A model generated the notes under the pieces. That model did no database searches. It worked only from the letters and a program-made list of their open reading frames with translations, and had not been told where the DNA came from. A program made the translations under genes and the position numbers. A DNA stretch of 52,037 bases, taken from positions 6,161-58,197 of the forward strand of contig JAADGS010000021.1 of the NCBI GenBank assembly GCA_013152275.1, read 5' to 3'. The DNA comes from Actinomycetota bacterium (GTDB lineage Bacteria > Actinomycetota > Acidimicrobiia > Spongiisociales > UBA4744). Shown here one piece after another: positions 1 through 8,566 of the stretch (its first letter is position 1; each line of letters begins with the position of its first letter).

Positions 1-785
1 CCACGACACCCACGACGCCCACAACGGCCACCACCTCCTCGTCGGCGCCGTCGACCACATCGACCACGCGAGCGTCGTCGTGTGGAAGCGGGGAGACGTT
101 CTCCGAAGACGGTGAGTTCTTCTCCCTGGACGTTCAAGACGGAGATGCCACGCGCATCTCCGGTTTGAACGGCGTCCAGGATCAAGGATGCGAGCGGTTC
201 ATCATCAGCCTTGCGACCGATGCGGGAGCACCGGCCACTTCGGTCGGTCGCACACGAGTGGTGTTCCTACGAGACCTCGGCATCGTACGAGTGTTCCTTC
301 CCGACGTCACCGACACGAACATCACCGACGGTGTCTTCGAACTCCCGATCATCGACCGGGCGTACGTCGTGCGATCGGCCGACGGATCGCTGTACGTCGA
401 CGCACATCTCGGTGCTGCGGCCATGGCCCGCACCGTGGTGACCGAATCGCCGGCACGGATCATCGTGGAGCTGGATCCGGGCGGTCCCCCTCTCCCGCCC
501 GTTGCGCCGCGCAGCGATCTGGTCGTCGTGCTCACGCCCAGGGAGGGCAATGCCGACTATCCACTCATCGTCACCGGTTACTCCCGAACATTCGAAGCCA
601 ACGTGGTTGTGCGCCTCACCAAGGCACGGGTCGTCGCAGAGGAACGTGTCACTACCGCAACCGACTACCTGAGCGCCTGGGGAGAGTTCACGGTGACGTT
701 CGAGACGGGTCCCCAAGGCGAGCTGCAACTCACCGTCGGGGACGGCGCCGACCAGGATGTGGCGATCAATCTGGTTCTGAACTGA
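1..785 (+). CDS. Secreted AMIN-like / Gmad2 domain protein, 5' partial
   Basis: The reading frame is open from the window edge (first whole codon at base 3), so the true start and any signal peptide lie upstream. The first 26 or so visible residues are a low-complexity Thr/Pro/Ser linker, typical of an exported or lipid-anchored actinobacterial protein. An AMIN-like domain follows (DVQDGDATRISG through RIIVELDPG). The C-terminal domain, from about LVVVLTPREG to the stop, matches the Gmad2 immunoglobulin-like fold, with the family hallmark VTGYSRTFEANVVVRL. AMIN-like domains are associated with cell-envelope targeting; the function of this protein is unknown. Its last 20 bases overlap the convergent rimM. 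Domain calls are from pattern recognition. Confidence 0.8.
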   Translation, partial: TTPTTPTTATTSSSAPSTTSTTRASSCGSGETFSEDGEFFSLDVQDGDATRISGLNGVQDQGCERFIISLATDAGAPATSVGRTRVVFLRDLGIVRVFLPDVTDTNITDGVFELPIIDRAYVVRSADGSLYVDAHLGAAAMARTVVTESPARIIVELDPGGPPLPPVAPRSDLVVVLTPREGNADYPLIVTGYSRTFEANVVVRLTKARVVAEERVTTATDYLSAWGEFTVTFETGPQGELQLTVGDGADQDVAINLVLN

Positions 786-1269
786 ACAGGCCGTCGATCG
801 GAACCACGGTGACGAATCCCGATTCCTGCCGAACCTCCGGGACGAGTTCGGCGACAAACGGGACCTCGACGGTCCGCTCACCGCTACGAATCAGAAGCCG
901 GTCCTGCGCGTCTCCGACAATCACGCCTTCGATCGTCCCGAGAGGACGGCCCTGCGGATCTCGGACCTCGAGTCCCTCGAGATCCTCCGGCCAGAACTCC
1001 CCGTCCTCGAGCTCGCGTCGTTCGTCGGCGGCGATGAAGAGTATCGTGCCACGCAGTTCTTCGGCGGCGCTGCGGTCGGTGACCCCCTCGAACGCAACGA
1101 TCATCCCGTCTTTGTGAACCCGAACACTGCGCACGGTCAGTGTGGTATCGGACTCCGTAGAGAACATGGCACGTCGGACGAACCGCCCCGGACTGTCCGA
1201 CTCGGACACGACGACGACCTCGCCCCTGATCCCATGAGCCTTCAGAATCCGTCCGACGCGAACGTTCAA
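766..1269 (-). CDS. rimM: Ribosome maturation factor RimM
   Basis: 167 residues, normal for RimM, which binds S19 and the 16S rRNA head domain during 30S assembly. The N-terminus [20 protein letters not shown] is the diagnostic RimM opening (GxIxKxHGIRGEV). A C-terminal PRC-barrel follows (LEGLEVRDPQGRPLGTIEGV and the VEVPFVAELVPEV strand). The start overlaps the khpA stop by 4 nt (ATGA), so it is translationally coupled. It is the last gene of the ffh-rpsP-khpA-rimM unit. The trmD, lepB or rplS genes that often follow rimM are absent and a convergent gene lies there instead. Confidence 0.95.
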   Translation of the reverse strand: MNVRVGRILKAHGIRGEVVVVSESDSPGRFVRRAMFSTESDTTLTVRSVRVHKDGMIVAFEGVTDRSAAEELRGTILFIAADERRELEDGEFWPEDLEGLEVRDPQGRPLGTIEGVIVGDAQDRLLIRSGERTVEVPFVAELVPEVRQESGFVTVVPIDGLFSSEPD

Positions 1270-1517
1270 TCGATGAACTCGACTCCTGCGTGGAGACCTT
1301 CCTCGTCACCGGCGGCCCGGGCGAGGGTCCGGACGGCTCGAGCGACGCGGCCACGGCGTCCAATCACACGACCCATGTCCGATTTCACGGTGCGGACCTC
1401 GACCACGACATCCTCAGGACCTTCCTCGACGAGTGTCAGATCGACCTCGTCGGGATGGTCGACAATCTGCGTGACGACGTACCCGACAACGCGTTCGACG
1501 ATAGAACCTCTACTCAT
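1266..1517 (-). CDS. khpA: KH-domain RNA-binding protein KhpA (YlqC family)
   Basis: 83 residues. A single KH domain with the RNA-contacting loop as [15 protein letters not shown] (GxxG-type: G-R-R-G). KhpA partners KhpB/Jag in many Gram-positive bacteria and affects RNA metabolism and envelope growth. Its position between rpsP and rimM is the classic one for this family. It overlaps rpsP (1514-1517) and rimM (1266-1269) by 4 nt each, so all three are probably translated in sequence from one mRNA. Confidence 0.93.
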   Translation of the reverse strand: MSRGSIVERVVGYVVTQIVDHPDEVDLTLVEEGPEDVVVEVRTVKSDMGRVIGRRGRVARAVRTLARAAGDEEGLHAGVEFID

Positions 1518-1807
1518 TCCTCATCTCCAACCGTGTGAATCTCGCCCTTTGCCACCTTGAACATCGACCATGCGCCCGATTTTTCGAGGAGTCGCCGTAC
1601 CGTGTCGGTCGGCTGCGCCCCGTTCCGGAGCCAGGCCAGTGCCTTCTCATTGTCGATCTCGATCAGGGACGGGTCCTGACGAGGATCATATCGACCGATG
1701 ATCTCGAGGAAGCGCCCGTCGCGAGGCGACCGAACATCGGCAGCGACGACCCGGTAGGTCGGCTGCTTCTTCTTCCCCATCCGCATCAGGCGGAGCTTCA
1801 CCGCCAT
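1514..1807 (-). CDS. rpsP: 30S ribosomal protein S16
   Basis: 97 residues beginning [20 protein letters not shown], the conserved S16 N-terminus, followed by [14 protein letters not shown] and [16 protein letters not shown]. It is a structural component of the 30S body. The start lies 4 nt after the ffh stop, and the stop overlaps khpA. Length and sequence are fully regular. Confidence 0.98.
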   Translation of the reverse strand: MAVKLRLMRMGKKKQPTYRVVAADVRSPRDGRFLEIIGRYDPRQDPSLIEIDNEKALAWLRNGAQPTDTVRRLLEKSGAWSMFKVAKGEIHTVGDEE

Positions 1808-1811
1808 GTCG

Positions 1812-3128
1812 TCACCTCATCTTCCTCAGGCCGGGGATCGACTTCCCCTGCGCCATCATCTTCATCATCTTCTGTGCTTCGTTGAATTGCTTCAACAGTC
1901 CGTTGACCGCCTGCGCCGACGATCCTGAACCGGCGGCTATCCGCCGCTTGCGGCTCCCGTCGATCAGCTTGGGGCTCCGTCGCTCTTCCGGAGTCATGGA
2001 ACGAATGATCGCCTCGACCCTGCCCAGGTCGTCATCCGACACCTGAACATTGCGGAACATCGAACCGGCGCCCGGCAGCATAGCAAGCAGTTGGTCGAGC
2101 GGACCTATCTGACGGATCTGTTGGAACTGTTGAAGGAAGTCTTCGAAGGTGAACGAAGCGGTGCGCAGCTTGTCCACCATCGCTTCGGCCTCGGATACGT
2201 CCCATGCGTCCTCGGCTTTCTCGATGAGTGTCAGCACATCTCCCATACCGAGGATTCGTGATGCCATCCTGTCCGGATGGAATGGCTCGAAGTCTCCGAG
2301 TTTCTCACCGACGCCGGCAAACTTGATCGGACACCCGGTGACTTCACGCACGGAGATCGCCGCTCCACCCCTCGCATCGCCGTCGAGCTTCGACAGAACG
2401 ATCCCGGTCAGCCCCACCCGGTCGAGGAATCCCTTTGCGACGTTTACCGCATCCTGTCCGGTCATCGCGTCGACCACGAGCAGGACTTCGTCGGGGTCCG
2501 CCACCCTCTCGATGTCTTCGAGCTCGCTCATGAGTTCCCGGTCGATCTGGAGACGGCCTGCCGTATCGACGATCACAACGTCGGCGCCATCACTGGTTGC
2601 CCGTTTCAGTGCCGCCTTGACCACTTTGGGTGGCTTGGCTTTGCGATTCGTGGAAACGGGCACGCCGATGCGCTCGCCCAGCGTGATGAGCTGCTCGATG
2701 GCCGCCGGCCGCTGAAGGTCGGCTGCCACGAGCAGCGGTCGTCGGCCTTGCTGCTTGAGGAGGCGTGCCAATTTCGCCGCGGAGGTTGTTTTTCCGGATC
2801 CCTGGAGGCCGACCATGAGAATCGTCAGGGGTGGCCTATCGGCCTTCCGCAAGGGTACCGCCGCGCCGCCGAGCGTCGTGATCAGTTCCTCATGGACGAT
2901 CTTGATGACGTGCTGGCCGGGGGTGAGGCTCTTGCTGGTCTCCGCACCGACCGCCCGGACGCGTACCCGCGCGAGTAGTGCTTTGACCACCGTGACGTTG
3001 ACATCTGCCTCGAGCAACGCGAGGCGAATCTCACGCAGGGTCGCATCGACGTCTGCCGGACCGAGCCGACCTTTTCCGCGTAGCCGGGAGAAGACGTCGT
3101 TCAGGCGGTTGGAAAGGGATTCGAACAC
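1812..3128 (-). CDS. ffh: Signal recognition particle protein Ffh
   Basis: 438 residues: N domain (1-90), G domain with P-loop GLQGSGKTT (about 107-115), DTAGRLQID and [10 protein letters not shown], and a methionine-rich M domain ending in [19 protein letters not shown]. It binds 4.5S RNA and signal sequences and hands nascent membrane proteins to FtsY, also in this window (8563-9555). The start is GTG at 3128. There is no Shine-Dalgarno, but TAGAAT lies 6 nt upstream of the GTG, so a leaderless mRNA is likely. First gene of the ffh-rpsP-khpA-rimM unit. Confidence 0.97.
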   Translation of the reverse strand: MFESLSNRLNDVFSRLRGKGRLGPADVDATLREIRLALLEADVNVTVVKALLARVRVRAVGAETSKSLTPGQHVIKIVHEELITTLGGAAVPLRKADRPPLTILMVGLQGSGKTTSAAKLARLLKQQGRRPLLVAADLQRPAAIEQLITLGERIGVPVSTNRKAKPPKVVKAALKRATSDGADVVIVDTAGRLQIDRELMSELEDIERVADPDEVLLVVDAMTGQDAVNVAKGFLDRVGLTGIVLSKLDGDARGGAAISVREVTGCPIKFAGVGEKLGDFEPFHPDRMASRILGMGDVLTLIEKAEDAWDVSEAEAMVDKLRTASFTFEDFLQQFQQIRQIGPLDQLLAMLPGAGSMFRNVQVSDDDLGRVEAIIRSMTPEERRSPKLIDGSRKRRIAAGSGSSAQAVNGLLKQFNEAQKMMKMMAQGKSIPGLRKMR

Positions 3129-3134
3129 GAGCGG

Positions 3135-3140
3135 ATTCTA
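3135..3140 (-). promoter_or_regulatory. -10 element TAGAAT, leaderless ffh promoter
   Basis: On the minus strand TAGAAT is followed by six bases (CCGCTC) and then the GTG of ffh. In actinobacteria a TANNNT hexamer at this distance puts the transcription start at the start codon. No -35 box is evident. Confidence 0.6.
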
Positions 3141-3297
3141 CCGGGGCCGGTCAAACAGCAGGAGTCGAACGTGCACCGAACCGTGAGGCCAAGGAGAAAC
3201 ACCCCGAGCGCGGCACCGAACGGAGCTGCGGCCACCACGGGCGAGCAGGATCTTCCAGCCCCGCTTCGGGTCGATGAGCACCGCTCCCGGGCGCGAG

Positions 3298-3303
3298 TAG
3301 CCT
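3298..3303 (+). promoter_or_regulatory. -10 element TAGCCT upstream of upp
   Basis: TAGCCT lies 27 nt before the upp GTG. A Shine-Dalgarno GGAAGGA at 3318-3324 ends 6 nt before the start and supports GTG at 3331. The rest of the 202 nt ffh-upp divergent spacer shows nothing recognisable. Confidence 0.45.
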
Positions 3304-3330
3304 ACGAGCAGTCATCCGGAAGGAACCTCT

Positions 3331-3951
3331 GTGAGCCTCACGATCGTCCAACACCCCCTCACACTGCACTACCTCACCGTCCTACGCGATCGCAGCACGT
3401 CCACCGAGCGCTTCCGGGAGACCACCCGACGCCTCGCCTACACGCTCCTGATCGAGGCCACCACCGACATCCCACTCCGCGAGATCCCCGTCGAGACGCC
3501 GCTCGAGGAGACGATCGGGCACCGGCTGGATCGCGCCATCGTCGCCGTGGCCGTCCTCCGAGCAGGGCTCGGACTCCTCGATGCCGTCCTCGACCTCCTT
3601 CCGGCGGTCAGGGTGGGCTATGCGGGCGTTCAGCGGGACGAAGAGACTGCAGAGCCCTTGGAGTACTACACGAAATTCCCGGACCTCGCGAACACCAACG
3701 TCCTGATCCTGGAACCCATGCTCGCGACCGGCGGATCGCTGTCGTGGGCGGTGGACAAGGTCAAGGAACACGGTGCGAGAAACATCACGGCCCTCTGTGT
3801 CGTCACGGCTCCCGCCGGTGTGGAACGCATGGAACGCGATCATCCCGACGTGCACATCGTGGCGGCGTCGCTGGATCGAGACCTCAGTTCCAGCTACTTC
3901 ATCCAGCCGGGTCTCGGCGACATGGGCGACCGTCTCTTCGGGACGCTGTGA
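3331..3951 (+). CDS. upp: Uracil phosphoribosyltransferase
   Basis: 206 residues, the usual Upp length. It converts uracil and PRPP to UMP in pyrimidine salvage. The PRPP loop is LILEPMLATGGS (about 126-136), and the C-terminal uracil-binding segment is YFIQPGLGDMGDRLFGT. GTG start with a good ribosome-binding site. It leads a four-gene operon in which every junction overlaps by 1-4 nt (upp, alkyltransferase-like gene, deoA, punA), coupling base salvage to nucleoside phosphorolysis. Confidence 0.97.
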   Translation: MSLTIVQHPLTLHYLTVLRDRSTSTERFRETTRRLAYTLLIEATTDIPLREIPVETPLEETIGHRLDRAIVAVAVLRAGLGLLDAVLDLLPAVRVGYAGVQRDEETAEPLEYYTKFPDLANTNVLILEPMLATGGSLSWAVDKVKEHGARNITALCVVTAPAGVERMERDHPDVHIVAASLDRDLSSSYFIQPGLGDMGDRLFGTL

Positions 3952-4241
3952 TGTCCGGCTTCGCCGACCACGTCGCCGAGGCGCTCCAGAGCCTCACTCC
4001 AGGTGAGGTTGTCACCTACGGGGAGCTCGCCGCCCAGGTCGGCCACCCCGGCGCTGCGCGCGCTGTCGGCAACATCCTGAGCAACTCAACAGGTCTCCCG
4101 TGGTGGAGAGTGGTCACTTCGACCGGTCGGCTCACCCCCGGGCACCAGGCCGAGCAGACCCGCAAGCTCGAGGCGGAAGGAGTCACGGTTCGAGACGGAC
4201 GTGTCGTGACCCACCCGGCGGACCGCGGAAGAATCGCATGA
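3951..4241 (+). CDS. Alkyltransferase-like protein (ATL), MGMT family without catalytic Cys
   Basis: 96 residues matching the C-terminal DNA-binding domain of O6-alkylguanine-DNA alkyltransferase: TPGEVVTYGELAAQVGHPGAARAVGNIL (helix-turn-helix with Arg finger) and the active-site loop. That loop reads PWWRVV (50-55) where MGMT has PCHRV, so the acceptor Cys is Trp. ATL proteins bind O6-alkylguanine without repairing it and flag lesions for nucleotide excision repair. ATG at 3951 overlaps the upp stop by 1 nt and its stop overlaps the deoA start by 4 nt. Its place inside a nucleoside-salvage operon is unusual. Confidence 0.88.
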   Translation: MSGFADHVAEALQSLTPGEVVTYGELAAQVGHPGAARAVGNILSNSTGLPWWRVVTSTGRLTPGHQAEQTRKLEAEGVTVRDGRVVTHPADRGRIA

Positions 4242-5542
4242 ACACGGTCGAGCTCATCCGACGCAAGCGAGATGGTACGGCACTGTCCCCGGCGGAGATC
4301 ACTTGGCTCATCGACCACTACACGGATGGCTCCGTCACCGACTATCAGATGGCCGCCATGACGATGGCGATCTTCTTCAACGGCCTGAACTCCGATGAAC
4401 TCGCCACGTGGACCGAAGCGATGCTCCACTCGGGCGAGGTCCTCGACCTTGCCGTGATCCCCGGCAAGAAAGTGGACAAGCACTCGACCGGCGGTGTCGG
4501 AGACAAGGTCTCGATTCCTCTTGCGCCGATGGTCGCCGCCGCCGGTGTCCGAGTGCCGATGATGAGCGGCCGCGGTCTCGGGCATACAGGTGGCACCCTC
4601 GACAAGCTCGAGACGATCCCCGGATTCACGACGCAATTCGATCCGAATACCTTCGCCGCTCTTCTCGCCCGCAACGGCCTCGTCCTGGCCGGCCAGTCGG
4701 AGACGCTCGTGCCCGCAGACCGCAAGCTCTACGCCCTCAGAGACGCCACGGGAACGGTCGAGTCGATCCCGCTGATCGCATCATCGATCATGTCGAAGAA
4801 GCTTGCCGAAGACCTGGATGGTCTCGTCCTCGACGTGAAGGTCGGCCGTGGCGCATTCATGCGCGACAGGGAACGGGCCCGACTGCTGGCGCGCACGATG
4901 GTCGGCATCGGAGCGGCCCACGACGTCCCGGTCGTCGCACTGCTGACTCCGATGGAGCAACCTCTGGGCAGGGAGGTCGGCAACGCCTCCGAGATCGTCG
5001 AATCTCTCGCCGTGCTCAGAGGTGAAGGCCCGCGGGACCTGACCGAAATCACGCTTCGCCTCGGGGAGGAGATGCTGATCCTCGGTGGGATCACGAAGGA
5101 TCGCCGCGAGGCTCGAAACACACTGGAAGCCACCATCTCGAGCGGAAGTGCCCTGACGAAGTTCGCCGAGGTGATCGAGGCCCAGGGCGGTGATCCGAGA
5201 GTCGTCGAGAACCCCGACATCCTGCCCCAGCCGGCCCACCGGACGTATCTGCCCGCCACCCGTGGCGGTGTCGTCACCCGGTGCGACGCGTTCAAGATCG
5301 GCGTTGGCGCGATGCACCTGGGCGCAGGGAGGGAACGGAAGGAGGATGTGATCGATCCCGCGGTCGGAGTCACCGTCCTGGCCAAGGAGGGAGATGTGGT
5401 CGCTGTCGGTGAACCACTGGCGGCTGTCGCCTGGAACGATGAAGGCCGCCTGGAGGATGCGACCAGACTGTTGGCAGACGCATGGGAGATCGGCGACGAA
5501 CCCCCGGAACCGCTCCCCCACGTTCTCGAAGAGGTGCGTTGA
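4238..5542 (+). CDS. deoA: Thymidine / pyrimidine-nucleoside phosphorylase
   Basis: 434 residues. It cleaves thymidine (or uridine) with phosphate to base and (deoxy)ribose-1-phosphate. The family signature KHSTGGVGDK lies at 81-90, followed by MMSGRGLGHTGGTLDKLE; a C-terminal alpha/beta domain ends with KEGDVVAVGEPLA. The start is the ATG at 4238, which overlaps the upstream stop by 4 nt; an upstream in-frame extension runs through the previous gene and is not used. Whether it is the thymidine-specific (DeoA) or the broader Pdp type cannot be told by eye. Confidence 0.94.
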   Translation: MNTVELIRRKRDGTALSPAEITWLIDHYTDGSVTDYQMAAMTMAIFFNGLNSDELATWTEAMLHSGEVLDLAVIPGKKVDKHSTGGVGDKVSIPLAPMVAAAGVRVPMMSGRGLGHTGGTLDKLETIPGFTTQFDPNTFAALLARNGLVLAGQSETLVPADRKLYALRDATGTVESIPLIASSIMSKKLAEDLDGLVLDVKVGRGAFMRDRERARLLARTMVGIGAAHDVPVVALLTPMEQPLGREVGNASEIVESLAVLRGEGPRDLTEITLRLGEEMLILGGITKDRREARNTLEATISSGSALTKFAEVIEAQGGDPRVVENPDILPQPAHRTYLPATRGGVVTRCDAFKIGVGAMHLGAGRERKEDVIDPAVGVTVLAKEGDVVAVGEPLAAVAWNDEGRLEDATRLLADAWEIGDEPPEPLPHVLEEVR

Positions 5543-6357
5543 TGCAGTACGAAGCGATCATGGGAGCCGCCGCGACGATCGCCGAGCGTTCCGGTCGCGG
5601 TGTGCACGAGGTCGCCGTCGTGCTCGGTTCAGGACTTGGTGAATACGCGTCGACAGTCCCGGGAGCGCTTGCGATTCCCTACGCGGACATCCCCGGATGG
5701 CCCCTTCCCACGGTGGAGGGACATCACGGAACCCTGTACTCGGCCGACGTGAACGGCCCTGTCCTGATCCTCTCCGGCAGGGCGCACCTCTACGAAGGCC
5801 GATCCCTGGGCGAAGTCGTGTTCGGTGTCAGGGTGGCGATCGCCGCCGGTTGCAGGACCATCGTGCTGACCAATGCCGCCGGAGGCGTGAGAAAAGGCCT
5901 CGAACCCGGCGACCTCGTGCTCATCCGTGATCATCTGAATCTCACCGGGCACAACCCCCTCATCGGCCCCAACGACACTCGCCTGGGCCCCCGTTTTCCC
6001 GACCTGACGAACCTGTATTCGCCCGCCCTGCGCGAAATCGCACATCGAGCGGCTCGAGATGCCGGAGTCCGTCTGGGAGAGGGTGTCTACGCCTGGTTGA
6101 CGGGCCCTTCCTACGAGACACCGGCCGAGATCCGGATGGTCGCGCGCCTCGGAGGCGACCTCGTCGGGATGTCGACCGTTCCGGAGGCGATCGCGGCGCG
6201 CCACATGGGGGCGGCGGTACTCGCAATCTCCCTGGTGACCAATCTGGCGGCCGGCATCTCGGATACGCCGCTCTCCCATGAGGAGGTTCAGGAGACGGCC
6301 ACCAAAGCCCGCACCCGCTTTACCGGCCTGCTCGACAACCTGCTCCCGCTTCTGTGA
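5542..6357 (+). CDS. punA: Purine nucleoside phosphorylase, trimeric type
   Basis: 271 residues. Phosphorolysis of inosine and guanosine. Motifs of the trimeric PNP family: VVLGSGLGEY (27-35) for phosphate binding, GRAHLYEG, LTNAAGGV, and TGPSYETPAEIRM with GMSTVPEAIAARH. ATG at 5542 overlaps the deoA stop by one base (TGATG). Last gene of the upp operon; together the four genes recover pyrimidine and purine bases. Confidence 0.95.
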   Translation: MQYEAIMGAAATIAERSGRGVHEVAVVLGSGLGEYASTVPGALAIPYADIPGWPLPTVEGHHGTLYSADVNGPVLILSGRAHLYEGRSLGEVVFGVRVAIAAGCRTIVLTNAAGGVRKGLEPGDLVLIRDHLNLTGHNPLIGPNDTRLGPRFPDLTNLYSPALREIAHRAARDAGVRLGEGVYAWLTGPSYETPAEIRMVARLGGDLVGMSTVPEAIAARHMGAAVLAISLVTNLAAGISDTPLSHEEVQETATKARTRFTGLLDNLLPLL

Positions 6358-6381
6358 GGGCGAAGCACCCACACCGATTGC

Positions 6382-6387
6382 TAACAT
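6382..6387 (+). promoter_or_regulatory. -10 element TAACAT upstream of etfB
   Basis: TAACAT in the 63 nt gap between punA and etfB, with a Shine-Dalgarno GAGAGGA at 6404-6410 ahead of the ATG at 6421. No clear -35 box. Confidence 0.35.
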
Positions 6388-6420
6388 TCGCGAACGCCAA
6401 TCAGAGAGGAGTGCCCACCC

Positions 6421-7179
6421 ATGAAAGTGGTGGTCTGCACCAAACAGATTCCAGACCCCGCGGCTCCCTATCACCTGGATCCCGAGACACACTTTCTGGA
6501 ACGGCCGACCGACCAGATCCTCGATGACACCGATCGCTACGGGGTCGAGATGGGTCTGCAGGTCGCCGAACGGTCCGAAGGCTCGGTGACCCTCGTTTCG
6601 ATGGGGCCCGCAGGGAATCTCCAGGGCATCCGCCAGGCGCTGGCGATGGGTGCCGACAAGGCCATCGTGATCGAAGACGACTCGCTGCGAGGAGCCGACT
6701 CGTGGGTGACGGCCCAGGTCCTGGCGGCAGCGATCCGCGACGAAGCGTTCGATCTGGTGATCGCCGGTACGGAGTCCACCGATGGTTCCACCGGCGTGCT
6801 CCCCCAGCAGCTCGCAGAGTTACTCGGAGTACCGTCGCTGACCTTTGCGAAGCATCTCGAGCAGGACGGCGACACGATCCGCATCCAGCGTCAGACCGAA
6901 TATGGATACGACGTCGTGGAAGCACCCATACCGGTACTGGTCACCGTGACCTCCGGCGTCGTCGAACCCCGCTATCCCACGTTCAAGGGGATCATGGCCG
7001 CCAAGAAGAAGCCGATCGAACAGATCGGCGTCTCCGATCTCGGGGTGACACCGATGGCAACCCAGGAGATCCTCGAAGTCCGCCCTGCACCGCAACGCGC
7101 CGCCGGCGAGATCATCGAAGATGAGGGCGATGCACATCTGCGGATCATCGAGATGCTCGAGGAAGCGAAGGTGATCTGA
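6421..7179 (+). CDS. etfB: Electron transfer flavoprotein subunit beta
   Basis: 252 residues starting MKVVVCTKQIPDP, the canonical ETF-beta N-terminus. It contains the AMP-binding segment GTESTDGSTGVLPQQLAELL and the domain through which ETF docks onto acyl-CoA dehydrogenases. With EtfA it passes electrons from flavoprotein dehydrogenases to the membrane ETF dehydrogenase. Its stop overlaps the etfA start by one base. Confidence 0.96.
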   Translation: MKVVVCTKQIPDPAAPYHLDPETHFLERPTDQILDDTDRYGVEMGLQVAERSEGSVTLVSMGPAGNLQGIRQALAMGADKAIVIEDDSLRGADSWVTAQVLAAAIRDEAFDLVIAGTESTDGSTGVLPQQLAELLGVPSLTFAKHLEQDGDTIRIQRQTEYGYDVVEAPIPVLVTVTSGVVEPRYPTFKGIMAAKKKPIEQIGVSDLGVTPMATQEILEVRPAPQRAAGEIIEDEGDAHLRIIEMLEEAKVI

Positions 7180-8138
7180 TGAAAGCCTGGGTATTCGTCG
7201 AAGAGTCCCAGGGCAACCCGGCCCAGATCGGGCTCGAGATGCTCTCCAAGTCACGCACGCTCGCCGATTCGCCGGCCGCCGTCTATCTGGGAGCCGGATC
7301 GGAGGAGATCTTCGATCTCCTCGGAAGCCATGGGGCGCACACCGTCTACCACATGACTCCGGACAATCATCTGCCGACCGCCGCCGCCGCGGCGGCAATG
7401 GCGGACCTCGCCGACACCGAACGACCGGATCTGATCATGTTCGGCCTGACCCCGACGGACCGGGACGTCGCGGGACGCCTCAGCGCCCGAATGGGACGTC
7501 CGGTCATCTCCAACGTCATCGACGTCCACGTCGACGGTGACACGCTCACGGCCGTCAACGAGATCTTCGGTGGCACCGAGATCATCGAGACCGCGTTTCT
7601 GGCCGAGAAGCCGCATCTGGTGGTCGTCCGACCGAAATCGTTCCCACCGGAGCCCACAGGACCATCGACGCCGAACGTCGTCCAGGTTGCCCTTCCCGAT
7701 GTCGGCGCGGCCGGCACCGCCGTCATCACCGACGTCCACGTGGAAGAGCGCGAGGGCCCACAGTTGGAAGAGGCGTCGATCGTCGTATCCGCCGGTCGCG
7801 GGCTCGGCTCGGCCGAGCACCTCGACCTGACCAGGCGACTTGCAGATCTTCTCGGCGGAGCCATGGGTGCCACGCGCGCGGTCGTCGACGCCGGGTGGGT
7901 CCCCTACTCTTTGCAGGTCGGACAGACCGGCAAGACCGTCAAGCCCGACGTCTACATCGCCTGTGGCATCTCGGGGGCGATGCAGCACGTCGTGGGGATG
8001 AAGGATTCCAAGGTCATCATCGCCATCAACAAGGACGAAGAGGCACCGATCTTCTCACTGTCGGACCTTGGTGTGATCGGGGACGTCCACAAGGTCCTGC
8101 CGAGGCTGATCGAGGCGCTCGAGGCCCGCGAACACTGA
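7179..8138 (+). CDS. etfA: Electron transfer flavoprotein subunit alpha
   Basis: 319 residues. The C-terminal FAD-binding domain is unmistakable: GATRAVVDAGWVPYSLQVGQ, TGKTVKPDVYIACGISGAMQ and IIAINKDEEAPIF. The N-terminal domain pairs with EtfB. It follows etfB with a 1 nt overlap, giving equimolar expression. A strong hairpin follows immediately after the stop. Confidence 0.97.
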   Translation: MKAWVFVEESQGNPAQIGLEMLSKSRTLADSPAAVYLGAGSEEIFDLLGSHGAHTVYHMTPDNHLPTAAAAAAMADLADTERPDLIMFGLTPTDRDVAGRLSARMGRPVISNVIDVHVDGDTLTAVNEIFGGTEIIETAFLAEKPHLVVVRPKSFPPEPTGPSTPNVVQVALPDVGAAGTAVITDVHVEEREGPQLEEASIVVSAGRGLGSAEHLDLTRRLADLLGGAMGATRAVVDAGWVPYSLQVGQTGKTVKPDVYIACGISGAMQHVVGMKDSKVIIAINKDEEAPIFSLSDLGVIGDVHKVLPRLIEALEAREH

Positions 8139-8144
8139 AACCGG

Positions 8145-8171
8145 AGCGGCCCGGAGACGTTCCGGGCCGCT
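8145..8171. terminator. Bidirectional hairpin between etfA and cdd
   Basis: Perfect 11 bp inverted repeat: 8145-8155 (AGCGGCCCGGA) pairs with 8161-8171, with a 5 nt loop. It sits in the 35 nt between two convergent genes. The T-tract is weak on both sides, so intrinsic termination is likely but not certain. Confidence 0.7.
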
Positions 8172-8173
8172 TC

Positions 8174-8566
8174 TCAATGTTCGAGACGGAACCCGTGCGG
8201 GAGGAGTTCGTCGAGCGGGTACGTCTCTGCGGCTCCGTCGGGACCGGACACGACAACACGCTCGACACCGAACTCATAGAGTCGCTGGCGGCACTGCCCA
8301 CACGGAAATGTCTCTGCCTCCGTGCCGGCATCGATACACGCGACAGCGACGGTCTTCATCGTCGTCTTGCCGGCGGTGACGGCCGACGAGATGGCGCTCG
8401 CCTCGGCACAGGTTCCCGACGGGTACGCGGCATTCTCCCAATTGACACCCCGGTGGACCGACCCGTCATCGGCCACGATGACGGCACCCACACGGAACCC
8501 CGAATAGGGGGCGTAGGCGTTCTCGGCGACTGTACGCGCCTCGGCAAGCAGCTCTTCGGGACTCAT
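8174..8566 (-). CDS. cdd: Cytidine deaminase
   Basis: 130 residues, the size of homotetrameric cytidine deaminase (cytidine/deoxycytidine to uridine/deoxyuridine). The zinc site is complete: NWENAAYPSGTCAEASAI (Cys-Ala-Glu, the Glu being the proton shuttle) and the second zinc pair PCGQCRQ. AYAPYSGFRVGA at the N-terminus is the substrate loop. The start overlaps the ftsY stop by 4 nt, so a salvage gene rides on the smc-ftsY transcript; its product complements the upp/deoA operon nearby. Confidence 0.96.
   Translation of the reverse strand: MSPEELLAEARTVAENAYAPYSGFRVGAVIVADDGSVHRGVNWENAAYPSGTCAEASAISSAVTAGKTTMKTVAVACIDAGTEAETFPCGQCRQRLYEFGVERVVVSGPDGAAETYPLDELLPHGFRLEH

Noticed and set aside
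3171-3950. Extended start for the ATL gene running through upp
   Set aside because: The extension is an out-of-frame reading of upp; the ATG at 3951 with stop/start overlap is the natural start.
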